Assembly (NCBI GenBank): GCA_965198485.1 | Contig: CBDAPQ010000005.1 | Location: forward strand, 2,604,001 to 2,668,000 | Direction of reading: 5' to 3' | Origin: RH-AL1 sp965198485 | Lineage (GTDB): Bacteria > Pseudomonadota > Alphaproteobacteria > Rhizobiales > Beijerinckiaceae | Length of the DNA stretch: 64,000 nt | Shown here: piece after piece, positions 19,241 through 27,518 of the stretch | Numbering within the stretch: position 1 is the stretch's first letter | Layout of the letters: each line of letters begins with the position of its first letter | Translations under genes and position numbers: made by a program | The notes under the pieces: generated by a model | Database searches by the model: none | The model's input: the letters and a program-made list of their open reading frames with translations, nothing else | Told to the model about the DNA's origin: nothing

Positions 19241-20581
19241 TCAGAGACGGTGATCGAGAACGGACGCCGTGATTACCGCTCCACTCGACCACGTCATGAA
19301 ACTGACGAGCAGCACGAAGAAGAGATCGACGTAGCGTTCGGGATATGTGAATTCTTCGGGCATGGACGGCGGCACGAAGACCGCGAGATAGATTGACTGG
19401 CTGATCGAGGCGAGACGAGCCCGTTCTAGGCCCTGGCGCGCGAATTCGAACATTTTCTCGGCAAAGATCTTCTTGAGTTCAAGCTCCTCGAACCGCGACA
19501 TCGTTGCCGCCATGTTTTTCGACACCTGCTTGTCGCCGGCCATCTCGTTTTGCAACTCGGCGACGTGCGTGTTGATGCTATCGAGGCGGGCCTTGATGCC
19601 GATGATGCCAGGAGCGTTCGTGCCCTGCGCGCGCTGCATCACGTAGAGCTTGCCCTCGGTCTCGATCTTGTCGCCCATCAGCTGCAAAAGCAGCTTCCCG
19701 GTGGCCTGCGCGGATTCTACGGGATCGATGAGGTGCTGCGCATTGCGGAAAGAGGTCAGATCGGCAAGGGCGAAGCGCACGCTCCCCTCGCTGCGGCGTA
19801 CTTCGTCCTCGGCGAGCCGTGTCTGGTCGGCTTGCATCTTAAGATTGAGAGAATTGGCAAGCTTCTCGCTTGAGGCGAGGATGGCTTTCGTCAGATCGAG
19901 CGCGTCCTGACGGCGAAAGGCGCTCGCGGAGACCTGCACGATACCCGATGACGTCTCGACGTAGACGCTGATCATCTTGTTCCAGTATTTGGTCAGGTCC
20001 TCCGCCGTCGCGTCGCTGGCAAGACGCGCCCAGAAATCGGCTTCCGGCCGCTGGAAAATCGCGCGGACGTCGACCTGCCGCGATATATCCTCGATCGCGG
20101 CGCGGCTGTGGATGTAGCTCGCGATGATCCCCGCATCCTCGCCCGCCAGGTTCGGTCCCCCGGACAACAACGACATGCCGCCGCCGCCGAGGCCGCCGGT
20201 CTCCCCAGTGACGCCATCGGCGCCGGAAGGCGCCTCGGAATTGCGCACGGCGAAGCGGGTTTCGGCGACGTATTGGTCGCTCGCGAAGGCGAACAGGTAA
20301 ATTCCCGCCGCGACAGCGGGGACCAGGGCCACTGCGATGAAAGAAAGGATGATCAGCATCCTGACGCGGCTTCGGGGCGCCTCGAACGGATCCGGCGAAA
20401 TCCGCAGATCGGTGGCCGGGACGACGACATCCCGTCCTCTGGTGCGGCGGAACGGCGTCAAGGCTCGCCCGACCAGCGAAGAGCGTGGAGCCTCGACAGG
20501 AACGGCGCGCGCCTCGATCGGCATCTCTTCCGCGATCAGCTCGATCTCGGTGTCGCGATCACGGACGTCGGTCATAGGCAC
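19241..20581 (-). CDS. KpsE/Wzz-like capsule polysaccharide export inner-membrane protein (copy 1)
   Basis: The 446-residue protein has a charged cytoplasmic N-terminus, a transmembrane segment (about 75-98), a periplasmic part starting SDQYVAETRFAVRN (the PCP/Wzz entry motif), a long coiled coil (about 230-385) and a second transmembrane segment near the C-terminus (about 418-440). This is the polysaccharide copolymerase layout of capsule export systems. The stretch EAPSGADGVTGETGGLGGGG (about 117-136) is an unusual Gly-rich insertion. The gene lies 7 bases before the glycosyltransferase. An internal ATG two codons downstream is possible. A second copy lies at 21689-22945. Confidence 0.87.
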   Translation of the reverse strand: MPMTDVRDRDTEIELIAEEMPIEARAVPVEAPRSSLVGRALTPFRRTRGRDVVVPATDLRISPDPFEAPRSRVRMLIILSFIAVALVPAVAAGIYLFAFASDQYVAETRFAVRNSEAPSGADGVTGETGGLGGGGMSLLSGGPNLAGEDAGIIASYIHSRAAIEDISRQVDVRAIFQRPEADFWARLASDATAEDLTKYWNKMISVYVETSSGIVQVSASAFRRQDALDLTKAILASSEKLANSLNLKMQADQTRLAEDEVRRSEGSVRFALADLTSFRNAQHLIDPVESAQATGKLLLQLMGDKIETEGKLYVMQRAQGTNAPGIIGIKARLDSINTHVAELQNEMAGDKQVSKNMAATMSRFEELELKKIFAEKMFEFARQGLERARLASISQSIYLAVFVPPSMPEEFTYPERYVDLFFVLLVSFMTWSSGAVITASVLDHRL

Positions 20582-20617
20582 CGTCTCCTAGCTCGAACGC
20601 GTCCATCGCCGCGGGCA

Positions 20618-21652
20618 TCACGCATTCGCTGCCTCGAAAGCGGTGGCAAGGGAATGGAAGACCTCCAGGTCCTTCTCAAGGATCCCTTCGATATCATGGT
20701 TCTGCCGCAGGCGCGCGCCCAGTTCGACGATGCGCGGATATTCGTTGATCGAAGGAATGCGGGCAGCGTTCACGCCGAGGATATCGGCCAAGCCCGCCAC
20801 GAAGCCGTTGCCCTCGGAACGCAGCCCGAGAAGCTCGAAGGAGGCTAGCGAGTCGAGCGCCGTCGCGACTGCCGCCTGGTTGGGCATGTCGTCGGGGGTC
20901 ACGCCCGTGAGCTGGCGAACGAGCGGGTTTGAGAGGATCACGGAGACGTCCGCGGACGTGCGTCGGAAAAATCGTTTGCAGAATGTGTCGTCGAAGTCTT
21001 CCCACTCGCTTAGTGCTTCGATCACCGGCGCGAAGATCATCGCGTCGCGCTCGCCCAGGATCTCCTCCGCCCGCGACCCGATGTTCTTGAGGAGGATGAG
21101 ACGCTCGGCCAATTCGCAGTAAGGATCGCGGAGAATCCCGATCGTCTTGACGCCTTTGGCCAGGTAGAACTCATAATTCTTGTACTGAAGACGGCCACTG
21201 ATGTAGGTGGAGGTTGCGGCGATGTTGAAGACCTGGTTGGCGGTTTCGCGACCGAAGCGATCGATGCCTTTGTACCAATATTGGAAACAACTCTTCACTG
21301 CTTCGTCGACTCGCCACAATGGTAGAAGGTGCGCCTCGAAGCGGAAGACCTTCATGTCGGTCGCCTCGGCCGGACGGCGACGATAGACGAGAACGTCATG
21401 CGCGGCCTCGATGACCTCAAGGTCGGCGTAGGTCGACAAACCCGGAAGAAGGCTCTCGTCGACGATGAAGCCGCAGCGGCCGGTGGAGTGACGACCGGCA
21501 TCGACCAGCATCGGCAGCGTGTTGTTGGCTTCCAGACGCAAGACCTCTCTGCCGCCGGCGCGCAGCACGATGGACGGGGTCGTCCCGCCCGCGTCCGGCA
21601 CGACGTAGGCGACGATCCGATGCCCTTCATCCTGGTCGACGTTGAACAGCAT
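20618..21652 (-). CDS. Unrecognised protein encoded between two capsule-export genes
   Basis: This 344-residue protein has no signal peptide or membrane helix. The first 95 residues look beta-rich. The central part contains FRFEAHLLPLWR (about 104-115), a cluster of aromatics (CFQYWYKGIDRFG) and ILRDPYCELAERLI (about 173-186). The last of these faintly recalls the RDPxxR loop that binds PAPS in sulfotransferases, but the N-terminal P-loop-like motif of sulfotransferases is absent. Its position in the polysaccharide operon suggests glycan modification or a role in export. I do not recognise the family and offer no function. Confidence 0.75.
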   Translation of the reverse strand: MLFNVDQDEGHRIVAYVVPDAGGTTPSIVLRAGGREVLRLEANNTLPMLVDAGRHSTGRCGFIVDESLLPGLSTYADLEVIEAAHDVLVYRRRPAEATDMKVFRFEAHLLPLWRVDEAVKSCFQYWYKGIDRFGRETANQVFNIAATSTYISGRLQYKNYEFYLAKGVKTIGILRDPYCELAERLILLKNIGSRAEEILGERDAMIFAPVIEALSEWEDFDDTFCKRFFRRTSADVSVILSNPLVRQLTGVTPDDMPNQAAVATALDSLASFELLGLRSEGNGFVAGLADILGVNAARIPSINEYPRIVELGARLRQNHDIEGILEKDLEVFHSLATAFEAANA

Positions 21653-21688
21653 CGTGCGCTTCGTTTCAGACGGCAGCGTCGCGGCGCA

Positions 21689-22945
21689 TCAGGCGAGCTG
21701 ATGACGTGCGAGCGAGATGCCGAACAACGTGACGCCCCACACCGCGATGGAGGCGAGGGCGAAAAGCAGCATGTCGAGGCCACGCTTCGGATATTCCGAC
21801 TGCTGCGCCTCAACGGGGCGGATGAAGGCGTTGAGGTAGAGGAGCTTCGATTCGGACAGGATCCTAGCCTTCTCCAGAGCCGCGACCGAGCCGCCGTAGA
21901 TTTTTTCGGCGATCTGGTTTTCCAGGTTCGCGTAGTCGAGCCTCGAGGTCGAGCCCGACAACACCTTGCTACCGTCATTCTTGGTATTGGGGCTGCGCGT
22001 CACCTGCGCCTTGAGCGCGTCGAGCTGCTTTTGCGCGGCGTCAAGCTTGGTCTGCAGGTTACGCATCTGTGGCGCGTCCGGCCGCACGTAACGGCGATTG
22101 GAATCGTACTCCTGCTGCAGCTTGATCTTCTCCTCTTCCACAGTCGAGATCAGCTGCATCACCGCGGTACCCTGCTGTTTGGCATCGAGCATCCCCTCCT
22201 CGTTGCGGATCTTCTGCAGGTTGGCACGGGTGTCGGCGAGGGCTTCCTGCGAACGCTGGCGCTCGGTATCGGCCAATTGCACCGCGTCCTCGCGCATCTT
22301 GTCATTCATCTGGTTGACGAGCTGCTCGCTGGCGTCGAGGGCGGCATTGGAGACCTTGACCGCCTCTTCGGGCGAGAAGGCGCGCACCGTGAATTCGACG
22401 ATTCCGGACGGCATCTGAACCGACAGCTTCGAGTGCTTGATCCAGTATTTGACCACCTTCTCGATGGGCTTGTGGGGAGCCAGACGCGAGAACCAGTCGA
22501 TATCGTCGTTCTCGTACAAATCCTCGAAGTGAACGCTGCGGTTGAGCGCCTCGACCATCGCTCGGCTTTTTATGTAGTTGAGGATGACCTGCGTGTCCTG
22601 GACGATCAGCGCGGTGGGCACACCTTTGCCCTCGGAGAGGGCGCTCATGCCGCCGCGGACGGTGAATCGCGCCTCGGCAACGTACTGCGGTGACGCGACA
22701 AAGAAGATGTAGGCGCCGAACGCGAGACACGGCAGCGCGACGATGCCGATGAAGGTCCAGATGCGCAGCAGCCGGATCAGTCGCTCGCCGCGTCGCGCGC
22801 GCAAGCCGCCGGCGGTCAGGCTGCGGCGGCGCTTGGTGGAGAAACGGGCGCGCCGCGCCGCCTCGCTCAGCGCGCGGGCGACGAGGGCGGCGCGCTCCTT
22901 CGACGAGAAGACTGCGGGGGTTTGCCCGACGACCTCTTCGCTCAT
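21689..22945 (-). CDS. KpsE/Wzz-like capsule polysaccharide export inner-membrane protein (copy 2)
   Basis: The 418-residue protein has the same plan as the copy at 19241-20581: a basic cytoplasmic start, transmembrane helix (about 62-82), SPQYVAEARFTVRGG, coiled coil (about 200-345, rich in Gln, Lys and Glu) and a C-terminal transmembrane helix (about 390-412) after the Pro-containing motif RPVEAQQSEYPKR. The ATG at 22945 is chosen because GGAG precedes it by 6 bases. The two copies are clearly diverged paralogs. ABC-transporter ATPase, permease and outer-membrane partners are not in this window. Confidence 0.87.
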   Translation of the reverse strand: MSEEVVGQTPAVFSSKERAALVARALSEAARRARFSTKRRRSLTAGGLRARRGERLIRLLRIWTFIGIVALPCLAFGAYIFFVASPQYVAEARFTVRGGMSALSEGKGVPTALIVQDTQVILNYIKSRAMVEALNRSVHFEDLYENDDIDWFSRLAPHKPIEKVVKYWIKHSKLSVQMPSGIVEFTVRAFSPEEAVKVSNAALDASEQLVNQMNDKMREDAVQLADTERQRSQEALADTRANLQKIRNEEGMLDAKQQGTAVMQLISTVEEEKIKLQQEYDSNRRYVRPDAPQMRNLQTKLDAAQKQLDALKAQVTRSPNTKNDGSKVLSGSTSRLDYANLENQIAEKIYGGSVAALEKARILSESKLLYLNAFIRPVEAQQSEYPKRGLDMLLFALASIAVWGVTLFGISLARHQLA

Positions 22946-23271
22946 GCCTAGCTCCAGACGAATAACCTGACTTGAATCAAACCCCATACGCGCGGAGCTC
23001 GCAAGGCGCCCCGCGTAGGGGTCCGGTCCAGCGACATCTCATCTCCGCGGCCCTTTCAAGGCGCCGCATGCCGCGCTGCAGCATGCCATCGCAGGTCGCG
23101 CAGCGCGAAAGAGCGACGACGTCGATTTATGGTGAACGAAGACGTAACGTGCTCTGTTGAAAGGCGTTTTCGCCGCCATGATCTATCGCGTTAGGGCTTT
23201 GGCAAGCCTGCGCATGCCACCGTGATCGCACTGGGCGCGCTTCTTTGAGCGCGGCGCGAGGTCTTGTCACG
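22946..23271. other. Divergent intergenic region, no recognised element
   Basis: This stretch of about 325 bases separates the leftward polysaccharide block from the rightward rlpA run and should hold both promoters. I see no open frame with family resemblance, no strong palindrome and no repeat in it. Confidence 0.5.
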
Positions 23272-24501
23272 ATGTTCCAACGGCTCAAGCGCCGCGCGCA
23301 CACCGCTTCTCTGCCGCTGCTCTCGAACCTGCCCGCTTGGTCCGGGGCGCGAGCTTGCGCCGCCGTCCTCGTTCTGACCGGCCTGGGGCTCGGCGGCTGC
23401 GCGCAGCAGCCGCAGCAGCTCGCCGCCGCAGGACACCCTAAGGAATACTTCCCCTCGTCGATCTACGGGGCGGCGAGCCGTCGCGTGATCGCCGACGGAC
23501 AGCCGGTACCGCACGGCGGCGGCCAATACCTGGTCGGCAAACCCTACACGATCGCCGGACAGACCTATTATCCCAGTGAACGCCGCATCACCCAGATCGG
23601 CTACGCTTCGTGGTACGGCGATGCCTTCCATGGTCGGCTGACCGCCAACGGCGAGATCTACGATCGCGATTCCTTCACCGCGGCCCATCCGACAATGCCT
23701 CTGCCGAGCTACGCGCGCGTCACCAACCTTCGCAACAACACCTCGATGATCGTGCGGGTGAACGACCGCGGACCCTACCATTCGAACCGCGTCATGGACG
23801 TGTCGCGTCGCGTCGCCGAGGCGCTCGACATTCGCCGCACCGGCACCGCCAAGGTGAAGGTCGAGTGGGTCGCGCGCGCCAGCTTGGCCGGCTCCGACGA
23901 CGCCAAGCTCGCCGCGACGCTGCGGACCGATGGGCCGGCCCACCTGGAAGGCGTCGAGGAGCGGGTGATGGTCGCCGCAGCGCCGGCCCCGACGCGCGTC
24001 GCTTCGCTCGGCGCCTATTATCCTGCGCCGGCTCGCCCGGGACCAATGGTCGAGGAAGAGCGACCCGAACGACTGGAAGCCTACCGCGCCCCAAGACCCG
24101 TCCGCCACGAAGTGGCGCCGCAGAAGGTCCACAACATGGAGGACGAGGAGCAGCCGCGCCACGCACGGTCTCCCGTCGCGTCCGCTCCTTCTTTTCGCCA
24201 GGAGGCCGACGGCGAAGAGCCCACAACCGGATCAATCAAGCGGTCTCATCGCCAGACTGAGCGCGGCACGGCAGTGCACCACGACGAATCGCTTCGTTTC
24301 GCCGAGCGCGAACTGGCAGCCAAGCCGCGCGACGCCCACGCGTCGCGCGGCGGCAGATCGCCATCGGCGGCGTCTCACGAAATGGCTGTCGCGCGTCATG
24401 GCATCCTTCCGCCGCCGCGTCCCACTCGCATGGCGTCCATCATGCCGCCGTCCCGACCGCGTGCAGTCGGGTTGCGCATGACGCGATCCCACGACGATTG
24501 A
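23272..24501 (+). CDS. rlpA: RlpA-family septal lytic transglycosylase-like lipoprotein
   Basis: The 409-residue protein has a lipoprotein signal (hydrophobic run, lipobox LGGC with the Cys near residue 43) and a double-psi beta-barrel domain (about residues 105-200) with ASWYGDAFHGRLTANGE and the catalytic-type RVNDRGPY, the features of RlpA enzymes that cleave denuded glycan strands at the septum. The typical C-terminal SPOR domain is absent; instead residues about 205-409 form a Pro/Arg/His-rich, probably disordered tail. The ATG at 23272 is preferred over a TTG at 23245, with GAGG about 10 bases upstream. The D-Ala-D-Ala carboxypeptidase gene follows. Confidence 0.88.
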   Translation: MFQRLKRRAHTASLPLLSNLPAWSGARACAAVLVLTGLGLGGCAQQPQQLAAAGHPKEYFPSSIYGAASRRVIADGQPVPHGGGQYLVGKPYTIAGQTYYPSERRITQIGYASWYGDAFHGRLTANGEIYDRDSFTAAHPTMPLPSYARVTNLRNNTSMIVRVNDRGPYHSNRVMDVSRRVAEALDIRRTGTAKVKVEWVARASLAGSDDAKLAATLRTDGPAHLEGVEERVMVAAAPAPTRVASLGAYYPAPARPGPMVEEERPERLEAYRAPRPVRHEVAPQKVHNMEDEEQPRHARSPVASAPSFRQEADGEEPTTGSIKRSHRQTERGTAVHHDESLRFAERELAAKPRDAHASRGGRSPSAASHEMAVARHGILPPPRPTRMASIMPPSRPRAVGLRMTRSHDD

Positions 24502-24556
24502 CGTTGTGGTAGAAGCCACCTCGGACGTGGGAGGGCTCGCTCCCGGAGGATGGATC

Positions 24557-25741
24557 GTGAGACTGCGCGCAACGCTGCTCGCCATCGTGGCGCTCGCCGT
24601 TAGCCCGGACGTGCCCTCTTACGCCGAGGCGGCGGGCAGCACGCCGCAGATCAACGTGCCCAATGTCATCCTCATTGATGCCGGCACGCGCACGGTTCTC
24701 TTCGAGCGAGGCGCCGACGATGCGGTGACGCCGGCTTCGACCGCCAAGCTGATGACCAGCGAATACGTGCTCAGCCTGATCAAGGACGGCAAGCTCAGGC
24801 GCGATCAGCCGTTCGTCGTGAGCCTCAAGGCCTGGCGCGAGGGCGGCGCGCCGTCGGGCGGCTCGACCATGTTCGCAAAGGTTCGCAGCGAGATCGCCGT
24901 CGACGACCTCCTGCACGGCCTCATCATAGACTCCGCCAACGATGCCGCGATCACCCTGGCGGAAGGCATTGCCGGCTCCGAGGATGCCTTCGCGACGCGG
25001 CTGAACGATCGTGCTCGGGAGCTTGGGCTGACCCATCTCCGCTTCACCAACGCCTGGGGCAATGCCGCTCCCGACGAAAAGGTGACGCCGCGCGAGATGG
25101 CGCTGCTCTCAGCCCACATCATCGAGACCTATCCCGACGACTACAAGATCTACGCGCAGCGCGAATTTCTCTGGAACAAGATCAAGCAGCCCAACCGCAA
25201 CCCCCTTCTCAGCATGGATATCGGCGCCGACGGCCTCAAGACCGGCAACATCGACGAGAGCGGTTACGCCATCGTCGGCTCGGCGGTGCAGAACGGCGAG
25301 CGGCTCATCGTGGCGCTCTACGGCGCCAAGAGCGCCGCGGACCGTGCAACGGAGACGCGCAAGATCCTGGAATGGGGCTTCCGCACCTTCGAGCACCGCA
25401 AGATCTTCTCGTCCGGCGACAAGGTCGGCACCGCTCAGGTCTACGGCGGCGTCTCGCGCGACGTGGCGCTGACGACCCCTACCGACATCACTGTGCTCGT
25501 GCCCCGCGATGGCGGCGAAAGACTTAGCGCCAAGGTCGCCTACACCGGACCGCTTATGGCGCCGGTCGAGGCCGACAAGGAACTGGCGAGGCTTCAGCTC
25601 TTTCGCGGCGACAAGGAGGTGCTTAACGTGCCCTTGCGCACCGCGGCGGCGGTACCCGTCGGCTCCCTTTCCAAGCGCGCGCTCGATGCCGGCCTGGAGT
25701 TCGTCGGCAGCCTCTTCCGGAAGTACGTGCTCCGGTCGTGA
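24557..25741 (+). CDS. D-alanyl-D-alanine carboxypeptidase (PBP5/6 family)
   Basis: The 394-residue periplasmic enzyme trims the terminal D-Ala of peptidoglycan pentapeptides. The three penicillin-binding motifs are present: STAK (S61, K64), SAN (in IIDSANDAA) and KTG (in DGLKTGN). A signal peptide of about 25 residues precedes the catalytic domain, and the C-terminal third fits the PBP5 beta domain with a final amphipathic segment. The GTG at 24557 is chosen since GGAGG lies 7 bases upstream and the signal peptide then begins properly; an ATG at 24506 adds 17 residues. Its stop overlaps the tmk start. Confidence 0.93.
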   Translation: MRLRATLLAIVALAVSPDVPSYAEAAGSTPQINVPNVILIDAGTRTVLFERGADDAVTPASTAKLMTSEYVLSLIKDGKLRRDQPFVVSLKAWREGGAPSGGSTMFAKVRSEIAVDDLLHGLIIDSANDAAITLAEGIAGSEDAFATRLNDRARELGLTHLRFTNAWGNAAPDEKVTPREMALLSAHIIETYPDDYKIYAQREFLWNKIKQPNRNPLLSMDIGADGLKTGNIDESGYAIVGSAVQNGERLIVALYGAKSAADRATETRKILEWGFRTFEHRKIFSSGDKVGTAQVYGGVSRDVALTTPTDITVLVPRDGGERLSAKVAYTGPLMAPVEADKELARLQLFRGDKEVLNVPLRTAAAVPVGSLSKRALDAGLEFVGSLFRKYVLRS

Positions 25742-26400
25742 GAGATGTCGGCGTACGCGGCGCCTTCGTCACGATCGAGGGCGGGGAGGGCGGGGGAAAG
25801 TCCACGCAGACGCGCGCCTTGGTAACGCGCCTCAAGGCGGCCGGCGTGCGGGCCGAAGCTTCGCGCGAGCCGGGCGGCTCGCCGGCCGCCGAGGACATCC
25901 GCGCAGCCTTGCTTGCCGGGGCCTTCGAGCACCTCGGCGCCAAGGTCGAGGCGCTGCTGTTCGCCGCCGCGCGGATCGATCATCTCGACGTCAAGATCAA
26001 GCCGGCGATGGCGGCAGGGACTTGGATCGTGTGCGACCGCTTTCACGATTCGACGCGAGCCTACCAGGGCGCTCAGGAAGGCGCCGACCCGCGCTTCCTG
26101 CGACGCCTCGAGCGCATCGCCCTCGCGGGGACGCAGCCCGACCTGACCCTGATCCTCGACCTTCCGGCCGACATCGGTCTCGCCCGCGTCGAGCGTCGAC
26201 GCGGAGCGGGCGCCGTGGACCGGTTCGAGAAGCAATCCCTCTCGTTCCACCAGGAACTTCGTGAAGCCTTCCTCGCCATTGCCGCGGAAGAGCCGGAGCG
26301 ATGCGTCCTCGTCGATGCCACGCAATCTCAAGACGATGTCGAGCAGGCGATCTGGGATGCCGTTACGCACCGGCTCGCGCTGCCGAGCATCGCCTCGTGA
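25738..26400 (+). CDS. tmk: Thymidylate kinase
   Basis: The 220-residue enzyme phosphorylates dTMP to dTDP. The P-loop GGEGGGKST lies at about residues 15-23, REPGG and the DRF(H)DST motif bind the substrate, and the lid region is rich in arginine (RVERRRGAG). The GTG start overlaps the stop of the carboxypeptidase gene (GTGA), and its own stop overlaps holB the same way, so the three genes form a tightly coupled operon. Confidence 0.96.
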   Translation: MRDVGVRGAFVTIEGGEGGGKSTQTRALVTRLKAAGVRAEASREPGGSPAAEDIRAALLAGAFEHLGAKVEALLFAAARIDHLDVKIKPAMAAGTWIVCDRFHDSTRAYQGAQEGADPRFLRRLERIALAGTQPDLTLILDLPADIGLARVERRRGAGAVDRFEKQSLSFHQELREAFLAIAAEEPERCVLVDATQSQDDVEQAIWDAVTHRLALPSIAS

Positions 26401-27479
26401 AAGCTCCGGTCGCGTTCACCGCCGCCGACGAAGCCGATTGCCTTCCGGAGACGCCTCACCCGCGCTGCGCCTTCCAGCTCATCGGCCACGCCGATCGCGA
26501 ACGCGAGCTGCTTGATGCCTATCGGCAAAACCGATTGCCGCACGCGATCATCCTCGCCGGTCCCGAAGGTGTCGGCAAAGCTACCTTGGCGTGGCGGCTG
26601 GCTAGGTTCCTCGTCGACAACCCGATCGCCTCGGCGCCGGCGGTGCGCCAGGCGGTGGACCTCTCGGTGGCGGAAGGCTCGCGCGCGGCGAGGCAGATCT
26701 GCTCGCTCTCGCACCCCGACATTGGCCTGCTGCGGCGCGAGGTGAACGAGAAGACCAAGCGTTTCTACACGGAGATCCGCGCCGATGACGTGAGACGGGT
26801 GATTGGATTGTTTCAACGGGCAGCCGGTGCGGGAGGGTACCGCATCGCCATCGTCGACAGCGCCGAGGACCTAAACCGTTCCAGCGCCAACGCACTGCTG
26901 AAGCTCATCGAGGAGCCGCCGCCCCTCTCGCTGTTCCTCCTGGTGGCGCACCGTCCCGGCCTCGTGCTGCCGACCATCCGCTCGCGGGCGCGACTGATTC
27001 GGCTCGCCGCCCTGCGGCCGAGCGAGATCGCGGCAGTGGTCGGCACCCTGGGGCCGCCGTGGTCGGACAAGGATTCCAAGCAAGTCGCGGCCGCGGCTGC
27101 CGGTTCGGCGGGCTCGGTGCACGGCGCGCTGCGCCGCCTGGGGCGCGGCGGCGGCGACGTGGAAGCCGGCGTCCTTAGCCTGCTCGACCGTCTCCCGACG
27201 ATCGAGTGGCGCGCCGTGCACCGGCTCGCCGACCAGGTTGCCGGTCGCGACGGCGACGCCGCCTTCGAGACGGCGATGGCCGCGGTGTTCGACTGGCTCC
27301 AGGGCAGGGTGCGCGCCGGAGGGCAGGGCGGCGCACGCCGCCTTGCCCCCTATGCCGAGGTGTGGGAGAAGGTCGCCGCGTCGGCGCGCGAGACCGAGGC
27401 TCTCAACCTCGACCGACGCCCGCTGATCTTATCCATATTCTCCGACCTCGCCGGGGCAGTCCGCGCTTCTTCGGCCTGA
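26397..27479 (+). CDS. holB: DNA polymerase III delta' subunit
   Basis: The 360-residue clamp-loader subunit has an AAA+ fold: HAIILAGPEGVGKATLAWRLA (P-loop region in about residues 45-65), then EDLNRSSANALLKLIEEPP, the conserved stretch with the SRC-like helix, and SRARLIRL. The GTG at 26397 overlaps the tmk stop and is preferred over an ATG far upstream inside tmk. The zinc-binding cysteines of some delta' proteins are mostly missing, a common alphaproteobacterial condition as far as I recall. It works with other holoenzyme subunits encoded elsewhere. Confidence 0.94.
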   Translation: MKAPVAFTAADEADCLPETPHPRCAFQLIGHADRERELLDAYRQNRLPHAIILAGPEGVGKATLAWRLARFLVDNPIASAPAVRQAVDLSVAEGSRAARQICSLSHPDIGLLRREVNEKTKRFYTEIRADDVRRVIGLFQRAAGAGGYRIAIVDSAEDLNRSSANALLKLIEEPPPLSLFLLVAHRPGLVLPTIRSRARLIRLAALRPSEIAAVVGTLGPPWSDKDSKQVAAAAAGSAGSVHGALRRLGRGGGDVEAGVLSLLDRLPTIEWRAVHRLADQVAGRDGDAAFETAMAAVFDWLQGRVRAGGQGGARRLAPYAEVWEKVAASARETEALNLDRRPLILSIFSDLAGAVRASSA

Positions 27480-27518
27480 GGACCCGAGCCCTGGCCGCGA
27501 TCCGGCGCACGAGCCTTT

